Of a DNA stretch of 63,630 nt, positions 1-10,820 are shown piece after piece; position 1 is the stretch's first letter, and each line of letters starts with the position of its first letter. The translations under genes and the position numbers were made by a program. Under the pieces are notes generated by a model, which made no database searches, was not told the DNA's origin, and saw only the letters and a program-made list of their open reading frames with translations. The stretch spans positions 157,649-221,278 of the forward strand of contig MNCI01027303.1 in NCBI GenBank assembly GCA_015680685.1, given 5' to 3'. Source of the DNA: Gnetum montanum (taxonomy: Eukaryota > Streptophyta > Gnetopsida > Gnetales > Gnetaceae).

Positions 1-787
1 CATTTATTACCCTCAACATATTTTTCATGATATTTTTTCCCTTATTACTATCCCTCTAATTCAACGTTCCTATGAATCATCACATAGCCTTTTTCTCTAC
101 CATCCAAGGTCCTTATTGATAAATTCCACATCATCATAATTTTCGTGCTTTAGAACCAGTTGAATTACCTTGGAACCCTAAAACAATCGTCCAGCTGTCC
201 TTAATTTACATTGTTTAATTTCAATGAAATATTAAAAATTCGGTACATTCTCTAAGTGCCCTAACTTCAATGAAAATATATATTCGTGACCCCCATGTGC
301 TAATCAACATCATTTGCAATTGTTCACGCACGGAAATGTTTTCAATTCCTCTCTACAACTCACGATTGCACATCCCTTGCTTTCATATCCATAACTCGCT
401 CGCTGATACTCTGATTTTCATTTTGTTTGAACCTACTTGAACCCAGAGTGTTCAGCTTAGTCGTGGGGGAGGGGCACACGCCGAATAGTTCATATAGTAC
501 ATAAATTTTTTCAAATTCATCATTGCCCGAAGGACATCTTTAAGGGTAATTAGTTGTAGAATTAAGAATAGCATGTGTCAAAAAAAATTTCATCCCCTTA
601 GCTATACTAGAAAATTAAATTTGGAAACCACCTATGCAATGAGGACTCAACATTATAATCTTTCGAGGACATGTTCTTCAAATAATTAACATCACATGGA
701 AATAAAGTAAATCTATTAAGGCAAGCAGTAAGGTATAACCTATATTTGGTAACAACCTTACTAACAATTGGTTCCGTGTGATTGCAG

Positions 788-1369
788 ATGACCCCGAAAC
801 GCGGACAACAGGAAGGTCCTGCTCAAGGTGCGATCAAACAACCTAGGAGAGGTGAAGAACAAGTTCCTACCAAAAAACATGTAGAGCAAGAGGAACAATC
901 ATTTAGTATCCACCAAGAAGACCTTGCTGCTGTACAATCAAGGCCTACCCTCTCTAAAAGCGGTGCCTGGTACTTAGGGGAAACGTACCAATTTTGGCAC
1001 AATAAAGAAGAAGGCACCACGGTTAACAATTGTGGTGTGACTATTGATTTCTCTATTCAAGCCATTTCGGAAGTATTAAACCTTCCGAATATAGGGCCAA
1101 ATGTTGCTCAAAACCAACTGGACACTTTCAGAACTGAGCAACTTAATAAATTGTTGACAGAGAATAAAAGGGTGGTAGAAGAAAAAGAGAAGCCTGACTG
1201 GGATGCCTCTATGGCATAAGCGCAAGCTTACACGCACGTCAAGGCACTCAAGGCCTTACAAGAGGAGAAACTCCAGGCCATACTTCAATGCTATCAAATC
1301 CCAAGACCTGGAGCGCAAGAAAAGGGAAAGACACCTATGGAGAAGCCACCGCCACCAGGAACTACATGA
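788..1369 (+). pseudogene. Extra ORF of the Athila/Tat-like element, one in-frame stop
   Basis: Starts at the ATG directly after a 3' splice-site-like gcag. Reads 143 codons to TAA (1217-1219), then stays open in the same frame to TGA (1367-1369). The N-terminal third is charged and low-complexity. The segment NNCGVTIDFSIQAISEVLNL resembles the 'putative plant transposon protein' domain found in Athila-type ORFs (typical form V-x-G-V-x-I-x-F-S-P-x-x-I-N). The end is Lys/Glu- and Pro-rich. Function of this ORF type is unknown; it is not gag or pol. The mid-ORF stop suggests decay. Confidence 0.6.
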
Positions 1370-1538
1370 GTTCCACCAATTTTGTAATCATAAGATTTTG
1401 TTTTGTGTTGTGTCTCAATTTTTTTCTAACCCCACACTGCGGCATCATTTCATTGTTTTCCCCATCTAATAATCCCATACCTATCCACTGTGTAATCACT
1501 GTGACTCGAGGACGAGTTTTTATTCAGTCATGGGGGTA

Positions 1539-2336
1539 TGATGGGACGCGATGTCGCATCTTCCCCTACAATATCACGTACGCGATATCGCAGTCCGTCG
1601 CAATGTCTATAAATAAGAAGCAGTTGTCCCTTGTTTCTCATTAATAGGTTAGATTGTAGCAAAGCTCTAGCATTTTGATCCCTCCATAGATAGATTATTT
1701 TTCCCGTGTCTGCCTGCAGTGTGGTGAATGTAATTGTACGGCATCCTTTATTCGAGTGTGACGTACTTGGACATGCACATGACCAGCAATAAAGATCAAG
1801 ATTACTTCATCATTGCAGCATTCACTTTGTTGTTTATTTATTTATTTGTTATTTACTGCTTTCCTAATTAGTCTCTCTCACCCTTATCTCCTAGAATGCG
1901 GAATGAGTATGACTTAATTACGAGCATTTAAGTGTGATTACTTGGTAACCCAATGGCGTACCTAGGATCTGCGCTTGGTAATCCTAGTGGTAGTCGTGCG
2001 CGAAGTCCAAGATGTGTACGGATGATCAAGGAACGGATGCTCATCGCACTTAGGCTAGATTAAACTCTCTTACCCTTTCTCTCCTAGCTTAGTTTAGTTA
2101 ATATTATCTTCCATTACCTCAGGAGTAGCATTAGATTAGGAAACACCATACACCTCACTCTGGACTAAACCATACGTGACAAATATAATACTAGTCTAGG
2201 TGGGAAGACAACAAACTGCGACCTAAGGCTAACTGTCTAGGTGCCACAACTAGTCCGTCTACGGAGTTCAACCGAATCGCACGTGAGAACGCTCATATTC
2301 GTATGGTTGAGTGTAGGGGTATCTCACCACTCATCA
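1539..2336 (+). repeat. 3' LTR of the left Athila/Tat-like element
   Basis: 798 bp, TGATGGGACG...CACTCATCA. U3 is short and rich in GATATCG-type palindromes (1539-1602), followed by a TATA box (tctataaataag at about 1607). The R-U5 part ends in the family's conserved gagtgtaggggtatctcaccactcatca-type terminus. No target-site duplication can be tested because the other end is outside the window. Confidence 0.88.
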
Positions 2337-3700
2337 GAGTAGTAGCCATTCTAGAAAAGGATTTTATTGTATTAAGTGGGACATTTGTACTTGCACAAAG
2401 AGGATGGCAGATTAGGATTAATGAATTAGTATAAGAAAGGTATTGATTCATGTGTCAAGTGGGTGGTTAAATGCTTATCTAGTAAAGATTCTTGGAAGCT
2501 TTTTTTTTAGAAGTACATTTAGATGGACAAGCCTAGAGATAGTGGTTATTGGAGGGATACTCATTTTTTAATTGGTTATTTTTTTCATATTAGGTTCTAT
2601 TGTCATAAAACATATTTAGAAGGCTTGGACTTTTATTAGTGATTTTGGAACTTTAATAATATTACTATTTCTACCTCTATGTTTGATATGCTTTCTCTTG
2701 GTGGCTTGCAATTAATAATGAACCATGGGCTATTAAGTATCCATGCCTTTGTAGTACATGGTGCAAACTTGGCATTTCCTCTCTTTCATCTCTTTGCATG
2801 CTAGATTACTTAATTTAAGTGTCAAAGTCTCTATAGCATTAATGTTTCTAAAAAGTCTACATTTTTTTTAATTTGTTAGATAGTTTGGGCAAAAGTGTAG
2901 TTATTTTAGATTTTCAGAATGATTTTCTTGATTTTTCTTGGATTAATGGCCATCATGTTTTTCCATATCGGCCCAAGATTATGTATACTCTTATTAGTTC
3001 TAATATTAATATTTAGCCAAGATTCAATTATCTTTGAAAAGTTAATCACAATGTGCAATTATGGAAGCAACGAATTCAGAAGATATGGAATGCCAACATT
3101 TTTTATGGTACTTGATTCATCAAGGTTTGCCTATTAGTATTCGATACTCTCATGTGGATGTTCATGACCCAAGATGTCATATCTGTAACATGGATGATAT
3201 ATTCATTCATTGTTTTTTTACTTATCCCCTTGCTCATAGCTCTTGGCCTTAGTGTATCAAGTATTTACATGGTTTTTATTTAGGATTAGATGAAGTTTTT
3301 TTTTTTGGTGACAGTCAACTTTTAAGGATTTCTACTTCATAGTTGACATTGCTTTCATCCTCTTATTCTTTATGCCATCTTGAAGTGTTGATGTAATGTG
3401 ATTTTTCAAAGAGATTCTCTAGCTAAGTTTCTTCCTTTGTCAATTCAAGGTGACATCATTCAGCAGCTAATGTTTCAATTGAATTCCTAAATGTTTCTCT
3501 TTGTAGTTTTTTTTTTATTAACATGAAGCCTTTAGTAGGAGTGAAAACTCATATGGGTGCTTCTCAACAAGGGCAAGCTTTGATCATTTTCCTAGCCCAG
3601 AAAAAAGGTTTTTCAGGATTAATTGTAAGGATGAAAACCTAAAAAGACATCCCCAAAACCATTGGGCCTTTCATTTTTGGGGTCCGACATCCCCACAAGT
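2337..3700 (+). pseudogene. L1-type LINE, 3' part with zf-RVT remnant
   Basis: Translates, with stops, into the C-terminal part of plant L1 pol: a stretch like W-V-V-K-C-L-x-S-K-D-S-W-K-L near 2465-2500. At 3061-3250 is a zf-RVT-like segment (HQGLPISIRYSHVDVHDPRC, then C-x2-C and an H-C-F-F-T-Y-P-L-A-H-S-S-W end). The 3' UTR (3480-3700) is shared with the fragments at 21625 and 48790. Interrupted on the left by the Athila/Tat-like LTR. Confidence 0.78.
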
Positions 3701-3939
3701 GTTCAATCATAAGTCATTATCTTTCCAATCACACTTATGTGACCCTAATGCATATGGTTAAGTGTAATTAAGGCATATGATATTGATGTTGTTATTAATA
3801 TATTAAAATTTTATTAAAATGTAGAAATTAATTCTAAATTAATCTCGTGCAGAAATTAAGAGCTAAGTTATCCTAGGTAATAAGTATCAATTCCTATTTT
3901 GATATAAACATCCAAGATTCACATAATCATCATTGGGTT

Positions 3940-4270
3940 ACCAAGCGGTTATTGCTGGGTAAACCAAGTAAGAGCATAGTTGGGATTACCAATACATGTT
4001 ATGTTGGAAACTAGTCATGCTTATGTTGCCATAACAAACATGTGTATAATTGTAAATGACTAATTAAATGCGCAAGAAACTAAGCATTTAAACTAAGTGC
4101 ATGAAAAATAAACTACATTGGAAGCAAATTCTATGTTATGTCAAAGCACTCCAATGGAATAAAATGGTATTGATCTTTATTACCGATCATGCAATGTGTC
4201 CAGGTACATAGCACTATAATAAAGATTCCAAACAACTACTTCACACCACACTACGGGCACTCATTAACAA
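3940..4270 (-). repeat. Degenerate Gypsy LTR remnant
   Basis: Plus-strand strings tgggttaccaag, tgggattacca, ttgatctttattaccgatcatg and cacactacgggca occur in the same order as in the minus-oriented LTRs at 44165 and 45662 (R-U5 side). It lacks both termini, so it is an old fragment of the same or a sister family. The flanks (3700-3940 and 4270-4800) show nothing recognisable. Confidence 0.7.
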
Positions 4271-4802
4271 ATTTTAAGTATTACACAAACAAATTACAAG
4301 AGCTTCACTAAGACTATGACTAAAATAGTGCATTTAATATGGTAGTTGGATAGTAATAATAAACTTTACTAGCTCCAAATACATCATATCTATGACCTTG
4401 TATGAAAGCCTATAATGTTGTACCTACAACATTACTATGACGTCATAACAATGACATTGTAGTGTATGCAGAAAATGTTTCATCAATAACTTTTGTAATA
4501 ACTACTTATGCTTCATTTATGGCAAAACAACTTTTTCCAAAGTTCGTAAGACTACATGCATTATAATAAAATAGCCAACAAAAGGATATTACATTTGCCT
4601 CACATATGTGGGGGCAAAAAGAGAAGGTGTCAAAGCCTAAAAGAATGATTGTAAGTACACCCCCAAGACATATAGTACACGATACTCTAAAATAATTACA
4701 AAGGAATATAATAATGTTCCAAGTGTGACTCAATGGACAACCTCTTATCTAACAAGACAATGAGCTAACCCCTTGGCAACACCTTCATGTGCTTATGTTT
4801 AT

Positions 4803-5090
4803 TGTTGAAGGCTAGATATACACTATGAACCAACACCAATCTCATAGAAACTATTCTTAGTTATTACCCTTCTCTTTATCTCTATAGATTACCTATTCAC
4901 TACTATTATAATAGCCTGTAAACTCCTTTATTATTGTTGGAACTATCAATTATAATTCCACCCAAAATGGCTATATGCCCAATGATAAATAATGTTGGGC
5001 ACATTCAAATACAATTGAGTTGAATGTGAAGAGGTAACTTCTTTCTTCCCTAGAATAAATCTTATCTTTAAGATTCCTCTATTTTCCACA
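4803..5090 (+). repeat. 5' LTR of the Copia element
   Basis: Starts TGTTGAAGGCTAG and ends ttttccaca. Clearly paired with 9369-9654, with roughly one difference every 10-20 bases, so the insertion is not recent. Confidence 0.95.
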
Positions 5091-5159
5091 TGGTATCATA
5101 GCAAAAATGATCCATAGAAATCAAATCATTTTGTTTCTCCCTACAAACTATCTTTTATA

Positions 5160-6030
5160 ATGGCCTCCAATTCATCCAATCCAAATATTATAGTGCATGA
5201 AACATACCCTAATCCAAGCATCAAGCTCACTTCTATCCCTTTAAGTGGTCCAAATTACATCTCTTGGGCTAGAGCTACATCTTTATCCCTATGTGGGAAA
5301 TTGAAGCTAAGATACATCGATATTAGTAAAAAGGCTCCTGCTCAAAGTGATCCAAGTTTTGCAGAACAACAATCTAATGATTAGCTAGTAAAGTCATGGA
5401 TACTAAATTCCATGGATCCAAAGGTTGTAGCAATCTTTACATTCATTGATAACTCACCAAGGTTGTGGGAGTCCATAAAAGAGATATACAGTCAAGAAGA
5501 TAATTCTACTCGCATTTATCAGTTGAAGCAAGAAATCTATCAATCCAAACAAGAAGATAAGTCATTTATAGATTTTTTGAGTGATCTCAAAAGAAAATGG
5601 GATGAGCTTTGCAATTTACTTTCCAAGCACTATAGATCCAAAAACACTTCAAAAGCATGAAGAGGAAGATAAAATCTTTCAACTCTTGGGAGGCTTGAGA
5701 GCAAAATATGAAAATATCAGGAGCCAAATCCTTGTGGCCACTAATCTACCATCATTCAACAATATATGTACTATCATTCAATGTGAAGAGACTTGTAGGA
5801 AAATAATGAAATGTAATAAAAAGCGAGATACAGAAGATAGTGGAAAATCAACCTTCTTAGTAAATAAGGGTAGAAGAAGCTTTGAAAATTAGGGTGAACC
5901 AAGGGCAACAAACACAAGTCAATGTCGAGGAAGGGGATGTGCAAGCAAAGCATTTCTAAAATGTGATCATTGCCATCTCACTAGTCACACCAAGGATTGT
6001 TGTTGGTTCCTCCATCCTCATCTTTGTCCA
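5160..6030 (+). pseudogene. Copia gag remnant with zinc knuckle
   Basis: Opens with ATG at 5160. The N-terminal SIKLTSIPLSGPNYISWAR is the typical Copia gag start. The middle, around 5412-5890, has YQLKQEIYQSKQ and a retrotransposon gag region spread over two frames. A CCHC knuckle is readable at about 5965-6005 (C-D-H-C-H-L-T-S-H-T-K-D-C). At least one stop and frameshifts break it. Confidence 0.88.
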
Positions 6031-6147
6031 CCATGAGAAAATAGTAAATCTGCAACAAAACTAGCATCAACTGAAGCACAAGCATCTATTGACAAGCATA
6101 CCCCAATCATCCAGCAACTGAGTAAGTCTGGCATTACATCCTCCTCT

Positions 6148-9100
6148 TTGGATCTCATTCAACATCCTCAAGAATTAGTTAACACTCATGCTTTACAAGC
6201 CAATTCAAATACCTTCACATGGATTATATATTCTAGAGCCACAAATCATATGACAGGAAACCCAAATCTTCTATTTGATTGTAAAAAATCAACTAACATG
6301 CAATCTATGTCGATTGCTAATGGCTCTTCAAGTGCAGTACAAGGCATTGGAAAGACTAATGTCCTCTCCAATTCAAAATACTTAGATGTGCTATTTATTC
6401 CATCATTTCCATCCAATTTGGTATTTGTTAGCAAAATCATTCCAGAAGTCCATTGTAATGTTATTTTCTCTCCTTATTTTGTAACATTTTAGGACAAGGC
6501 CATGGGGAAGAAGATTAGTAAAGGACATCTACTTCAAGGACTATATCTACTTGATCAAAAGAAAGCATTTGCAGTTAATAAGGAAGGTTCTAATGATTAC
6601 CATTTATAACACTAGAGGCTAGGCCATCCTTGAGGAAATGTTCTAAGTTGCTGTGTCCATCATTTAGTTGCCCAAAATTTCAAAATTATGAAATGTGTAA
6701 GTTTTCAAAGCAAAGAAAATTGCCATTTCCTCAATCCATTGAAGTTTTTGAAGGATCATTCAATCTAATTCACTCAAATGTATGGGTCCTGCTCTTATTC
6801 TTTCTTATAATGGATTCAAATATTTTGTCACATTTATAGTTGATTGGTCTCGCTCCATCTCAATCCCCTTGTTGAAATCTAAAAGTGATGTGTTTTCTAT
6901 CTTACAAGAATTCCACAAGCAAATTTACAATTGGAAAAACAGAAGTTTTCCTATCAAATAATGGAACTGAGTTTATGAACAATAACGTTTCTAATTACTT
7001 TATCAATCATGGCATCATTCATCAAACATCATGCATTGGAACCCCTCAACGAAAAGGGGTTGCATAAAGGAAAAATAGGCATCTACTTCAAGTCACAAGG
7101 TCATTAATGTTTCAAACCAACATCCCAAATGCTTCATGGTCTAAAGCTATGTTGAATATGTGCTATCTTATCATTTGTCTCTCAAGTTGAATACTTCAAG
7201 CCAGGTCCCCTTTGGAAATTCTCAAAGGAAGAAAAATTCATTTATCACATTTGCCTATATTTGGAAGCACTACCTATGTCCACATACAACAGTCAGACCA
7301 TGATAAACTAAGTAGTCACTCAAAAAACTGCATTTTTCTTGGATACTTCCCTTCTAAGAAGGGCTACAAGTGCTATGATCTTGAATCAAAAATACTATAT
7401 GTATCAAGGGATGTTCAATTTGTTGAAAGTGAAACATACTTTCATAGCAATTCCCAAGAAGGCACCAAAAATAATGCTCAAGGGGAGATGTCTTCAAATA
7501 TTATGCTACATGAATAGACAAAACAAGAATTGAGATTATCAATGAAAAAGAATTAGATCACATATTTGATTGTAGCCATCCATAAGGAAGTAAAGGAATT
7601 CATCCGCCAACAATAATGCAAGAAGATAATCAAGAGAACAACCCCATGGCCTTGCTTATTGCTAATTCTTCTCATCCACGCAAGTCTAGTCGTATCTCTC
7701 ATCCTCCTGCTAAATTAAATGATTACCTTACATATCATGCTTCTGCTTATCCAATTGAAAATCAAATTAGCTATAATCATATTTCCTCTAGCAATCTCAC
7801 TTTTTTGAGCTTCATATCCAACAATCATGAACAGAACACCTATCAAGAAGCCATTTCTCAACCAGTGTGAAGGAAAGCTATCAAGGAAGAACTTCAAGCA
7901 TTGGATAGAAATAACACTTGGGAAATTGTGAAGCTACCCAAAGGAAAAAGACTTGTCAGCTGCAAGTGGACATTCAAAATGGCAATTTCACTTCAATGGA
8001 TCCTTTGCAGGACCCTAATTCAATGGCAATTCCAGAGGATCACAGCATTGGCTTCATAAAGAGGTATAAAGCTAAACTTGTTGCAAAGGAATTCACTCAA
8101 ACCTCTAGCATTGATTAAAAATGAACACTGTGTGAATTCTTCTATCTATTGTCACTAATCACAATTGGTCATTATATCAAACGAATGTGAAAAACGCCTT
8201 CTTACAAGGTAATTTAGAGGAAGAAGTTTATATGTCCATTCCCCTAGGTCATCCACAAGAAAAGCAGGATGGACTAGTTTCTAAACTAAAAAAGGCCCTA
8301 TACAAGTTGAAACAATCACCTTGTGCCTGGTATGCAATTCTCAGTGCTACCCTCTTGGATGCTGATTTTTCCATAAGCTCTACAGATTCAACCATGTTTA
8401 TCAAAAGGCAAGAATCAAATATTTTAATCATTTTGATTTATGTAGATGATATTGTCATCATAGGAAACAATAAGGAAAAAATATCCAAACTAAAAGTGCA
8501 TCTTCTCAAAAACTTTGATATGAAGGATTTGGGTCAATTGAAATATGTTTTGGGCATTGCGATTGCAACTTCAAGAAAGGGCACTTTCACTTGTCAACGG
8601 AAATATGTTCTTGATCTTTTAAAAGAAATAGGGAAAATGGCAACCAAACCATAAACTTGGCTTGATAAATAGTGAATCACCTATTAAAGTGGGACAATTT
8701 CAAAGACCTATAAGAAAAATTATTTATTTGGCTGTTACAAGGACAGATATTACATATGTTGTTAGCCTCATCAGTTAGTTCATGCATGCCCCAAAAACTG
8801 TCAATAGGGAAAATGTCAACAAAATTCTTAGGTACTTAAAGTCTTGCCCAAGAAGAGGAATTTGGATGAAAAGAAACAAACATGATGAAATTGTAGAATA
8901 CACAAATGCTGATTGGGCAGGCAATCAAAATGGCAAGCGTTCAACCACAAGATACTACATCTTTGTTAGAGGCAACCTAGTTGCATTGAGGAACAAAAAA
9001 CAACCCATTGTTGCAGAACCAATGCAGAGGTAGAATATAGAGCAATGGCCACAACTACAAGTTCACTTGGGTGAAAACCCTTCTTGAGGACATGGGTGTG

Positions 9101-9350
9101 AGTGTCTCTACACCAATCAAAATGCTTTGTGACAATCAAGCAACAATTCATATTGCTCACAATCCAATCTTTAATGAAAGAACTAAACACAGAAGTTGAT
9201 TGTCATTTTGTCTATGAGAAAGCTCAAGAAAAGATTATTAGCACTCCTTATATTTGCACTGAAGATCAACTTGTAGACATCTTCACCAAAGCCACATTGA
9301 ATACTAGATTTAAGCACCTTATGTTCAAGCTAGGCCTTTTTGATCTCTAA
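6148..9350 (+). pseudogene. Copia pol remnant (PR, INT, RT, RNase H)
   Basis: Protease region near 6220: the usual D-S-G-A-T is changed to YSRAT, so the active-site Asp is lost. Integrase core near 6950-7060: the D-N-G-T-E-F motif reads NNGTEF, a lost catalytic Asp, and an in-frame stop follows GVA. RT at 7880-8650 keeps YVDDIV (about 8440) and the stretch ALYKLKQSPCAWY. RNase H at 8780-9350 has NADWAG and ends in the Copia-type QLVDIFTKA...FKHLMFKLGL. Frames shift several times. Confidence 0.9.
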
Positions 9351-9368
9351 TCCCAGCTTGAGCAGGAG

Positions 9369-9654
9369 TGTTGAAGGCTAGATGTACACTATGAACCAAC
9401 GCCAATCTCATAGAAACTATTCTTAGTTATTGCCCTTCTCTTTATCTTTGCAGACTGCCTATTCACTGTTATTATAACAGCCTGTAAACTCCTAAATTAT
9501 CATTGGAATTGTCAATTATTATTCCACCCAAAATGGCTATATGCCCAATGATAAATAATGTTGGGCATATTCAAATACAATTGAGCTGAATGTGAAGGGG
9601 AAGTTTCTTTTATCCCTAAAATAAATCTTATCTTTAAGATTCCTCTGTTTTTCA
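9369..9654 (+). repeat. 3' LTR of the Copia element
   Basis: Starts TGTTGAAGGCTAG directly after the purine tract and ends gtttttca. Same body as the 5' LTR (gcctgtaaactcct, ccaaaatggctatatgccca). Confidence 0.95.
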
Positions 9655-9661
9655 TGTTTAT

Positions 9662-10820
9662 CCACCCTTCCAAATTAACATAGTTTTAGACCTTTATTCA
9701 TCTCAAATAATTGCAAACATTTAGTTTGTATGATTGCATCCCTTTGTTTCAATCACCACCTAGGAAATATCACTTTTATAATTGGTTTTCAAAATTGTAT
9801 ACGGAATATAACCTACGATTTTCACTCATTGAAATGATGATGCGTCCGCCCATCCATCCATCGGTCGTAGCAAATAATTTTGTGAAACCAATAGTTATCA
9901 CTTAAAATCCAGGTAACCCATGACCATCCATAAAAACGGAGGTGATTGAAGCATTTGTTGAGGAAACAATTATTAAACATGAATTTTGAATACTTAAGCT
10001 TGACCATGATGATGACGCCATGCAGATCACACAGAAATATTTACGAAAACTGAAAAGCATGTATTAACCATCCTAATACATCTAGGCTCTAAAGGTGGTG
10101 CAAAATGCCAAGTCTCTAATTTCAGGTCATATAGAACAACAGCAGTCGTTAATGAAAAGAATCGAAAGAATTTTTCAGAAGAGAAGTAAAAAATGAAGAT
10201 CAAAAGGCCAGGAAAGACGAGAGAAGGGACCTAAAACCAAGAAAGGCTCTAGCAATGAAAACACCCAAAAAAGATCATTTTCAGGACAATAAAAGCCCTT
10301 TAGCCTCTTTGGGAAGGTAAGGTGAGAATGCTATTCTTTGGCTGTGACTGTCAAATTCGTTCATCAATTTTCTGTATCTTCCTCTGCTATCCTACACCAG
10401 TAGAAGTAGAAGAAAAACTCTTCAAGATTTCAACTTTTACGACCTACTTTTGGAACCTGGATAATAATTAGCAAAGCTAGGCATGATTGCAGTATCGTCT
10501 AAGTAGTGTCACAGCCATCCATACTATCGTTTAGCAAATAAATCCCAATTTAATCAAATAAATACCTCGGAAACTAAAAATCAATTAGCAGACATCCCAA
10601 AAACTGCCTTCTTTTATATTACAAAGATTTCTCAACCCTGCAACACTTAATACGCATGAAAACTAGGATTTATACATTTCCCTAACAGTACCCTTTATCC
10701 TAATATATGAAACCAATCGACAGCAGTGGTGCACAAATTAAATACAGATAGCCAGAGAAAATGGAACCTGCATTATTTGCATAGATATTCAATATATAAA
10801 TTACATGTGTTTTAACAAGG
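9662..10820. other. Non-coding interval with M3KE1 3' UTR
   Basis: Between the Copia element and the kinase stop codon. The right part must contain the 3' UTR of the minus-strand gene. I found no clear AATAAA-type signal on that strand close to the stop, so the poly(A) site is not placed. No other gene, repeat or transposon domain recognised. Confidence 0.6.

Larger units (their letters stand above)
1..2336 (+). mobile_element. Ty3/Gypsy (Athila/Tat-like) element, 3' part
   Basis: The 3' end of an LTR element whose body lies left of the window. From left to right: non-coding sequence, an internal polypurine-like tract (agtcgtgggggaggggc near 460-477), an extra ORF (788-1369), a 3' polypurine tract (tcatgggggta, 1528-1538) and a 3' LTR. 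The LTR ends match the other Gypsy elements of the window. It is inserted in an L1 LINE, whose coding remnant starts immediately after the LTR. Confidence 0.85.
4803..9654 (+). mobile_element. Ty1/Copia retrotransposon, full-length but mutated
   Basis: 4852 bp bounded by two LTRs of 288 and 286 bp, with a 7-bp direct repeat tgtttat on each side (4796-4802, 9655-9661). After the 5' LTR comes tggtatcatagc, the initiator-Met primer binding site with one mismatch to the usual form. Before the 3' LTR is a purine-rich gagcaggag. The interior encodes gag, protease, integrase, reverse transcriptase and RNase H in Copia order, broken by stops and frameshifts. It cannot make a functional polyprotein. 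Confidence 0.95.

Noticed and set aside
9711-10007. Short overlapping ORFs between the Copia element and the kinase gene
   Set aside because: No domain, no conservation known to me, and AT-rich composition like the surrounding non-coding DNA.
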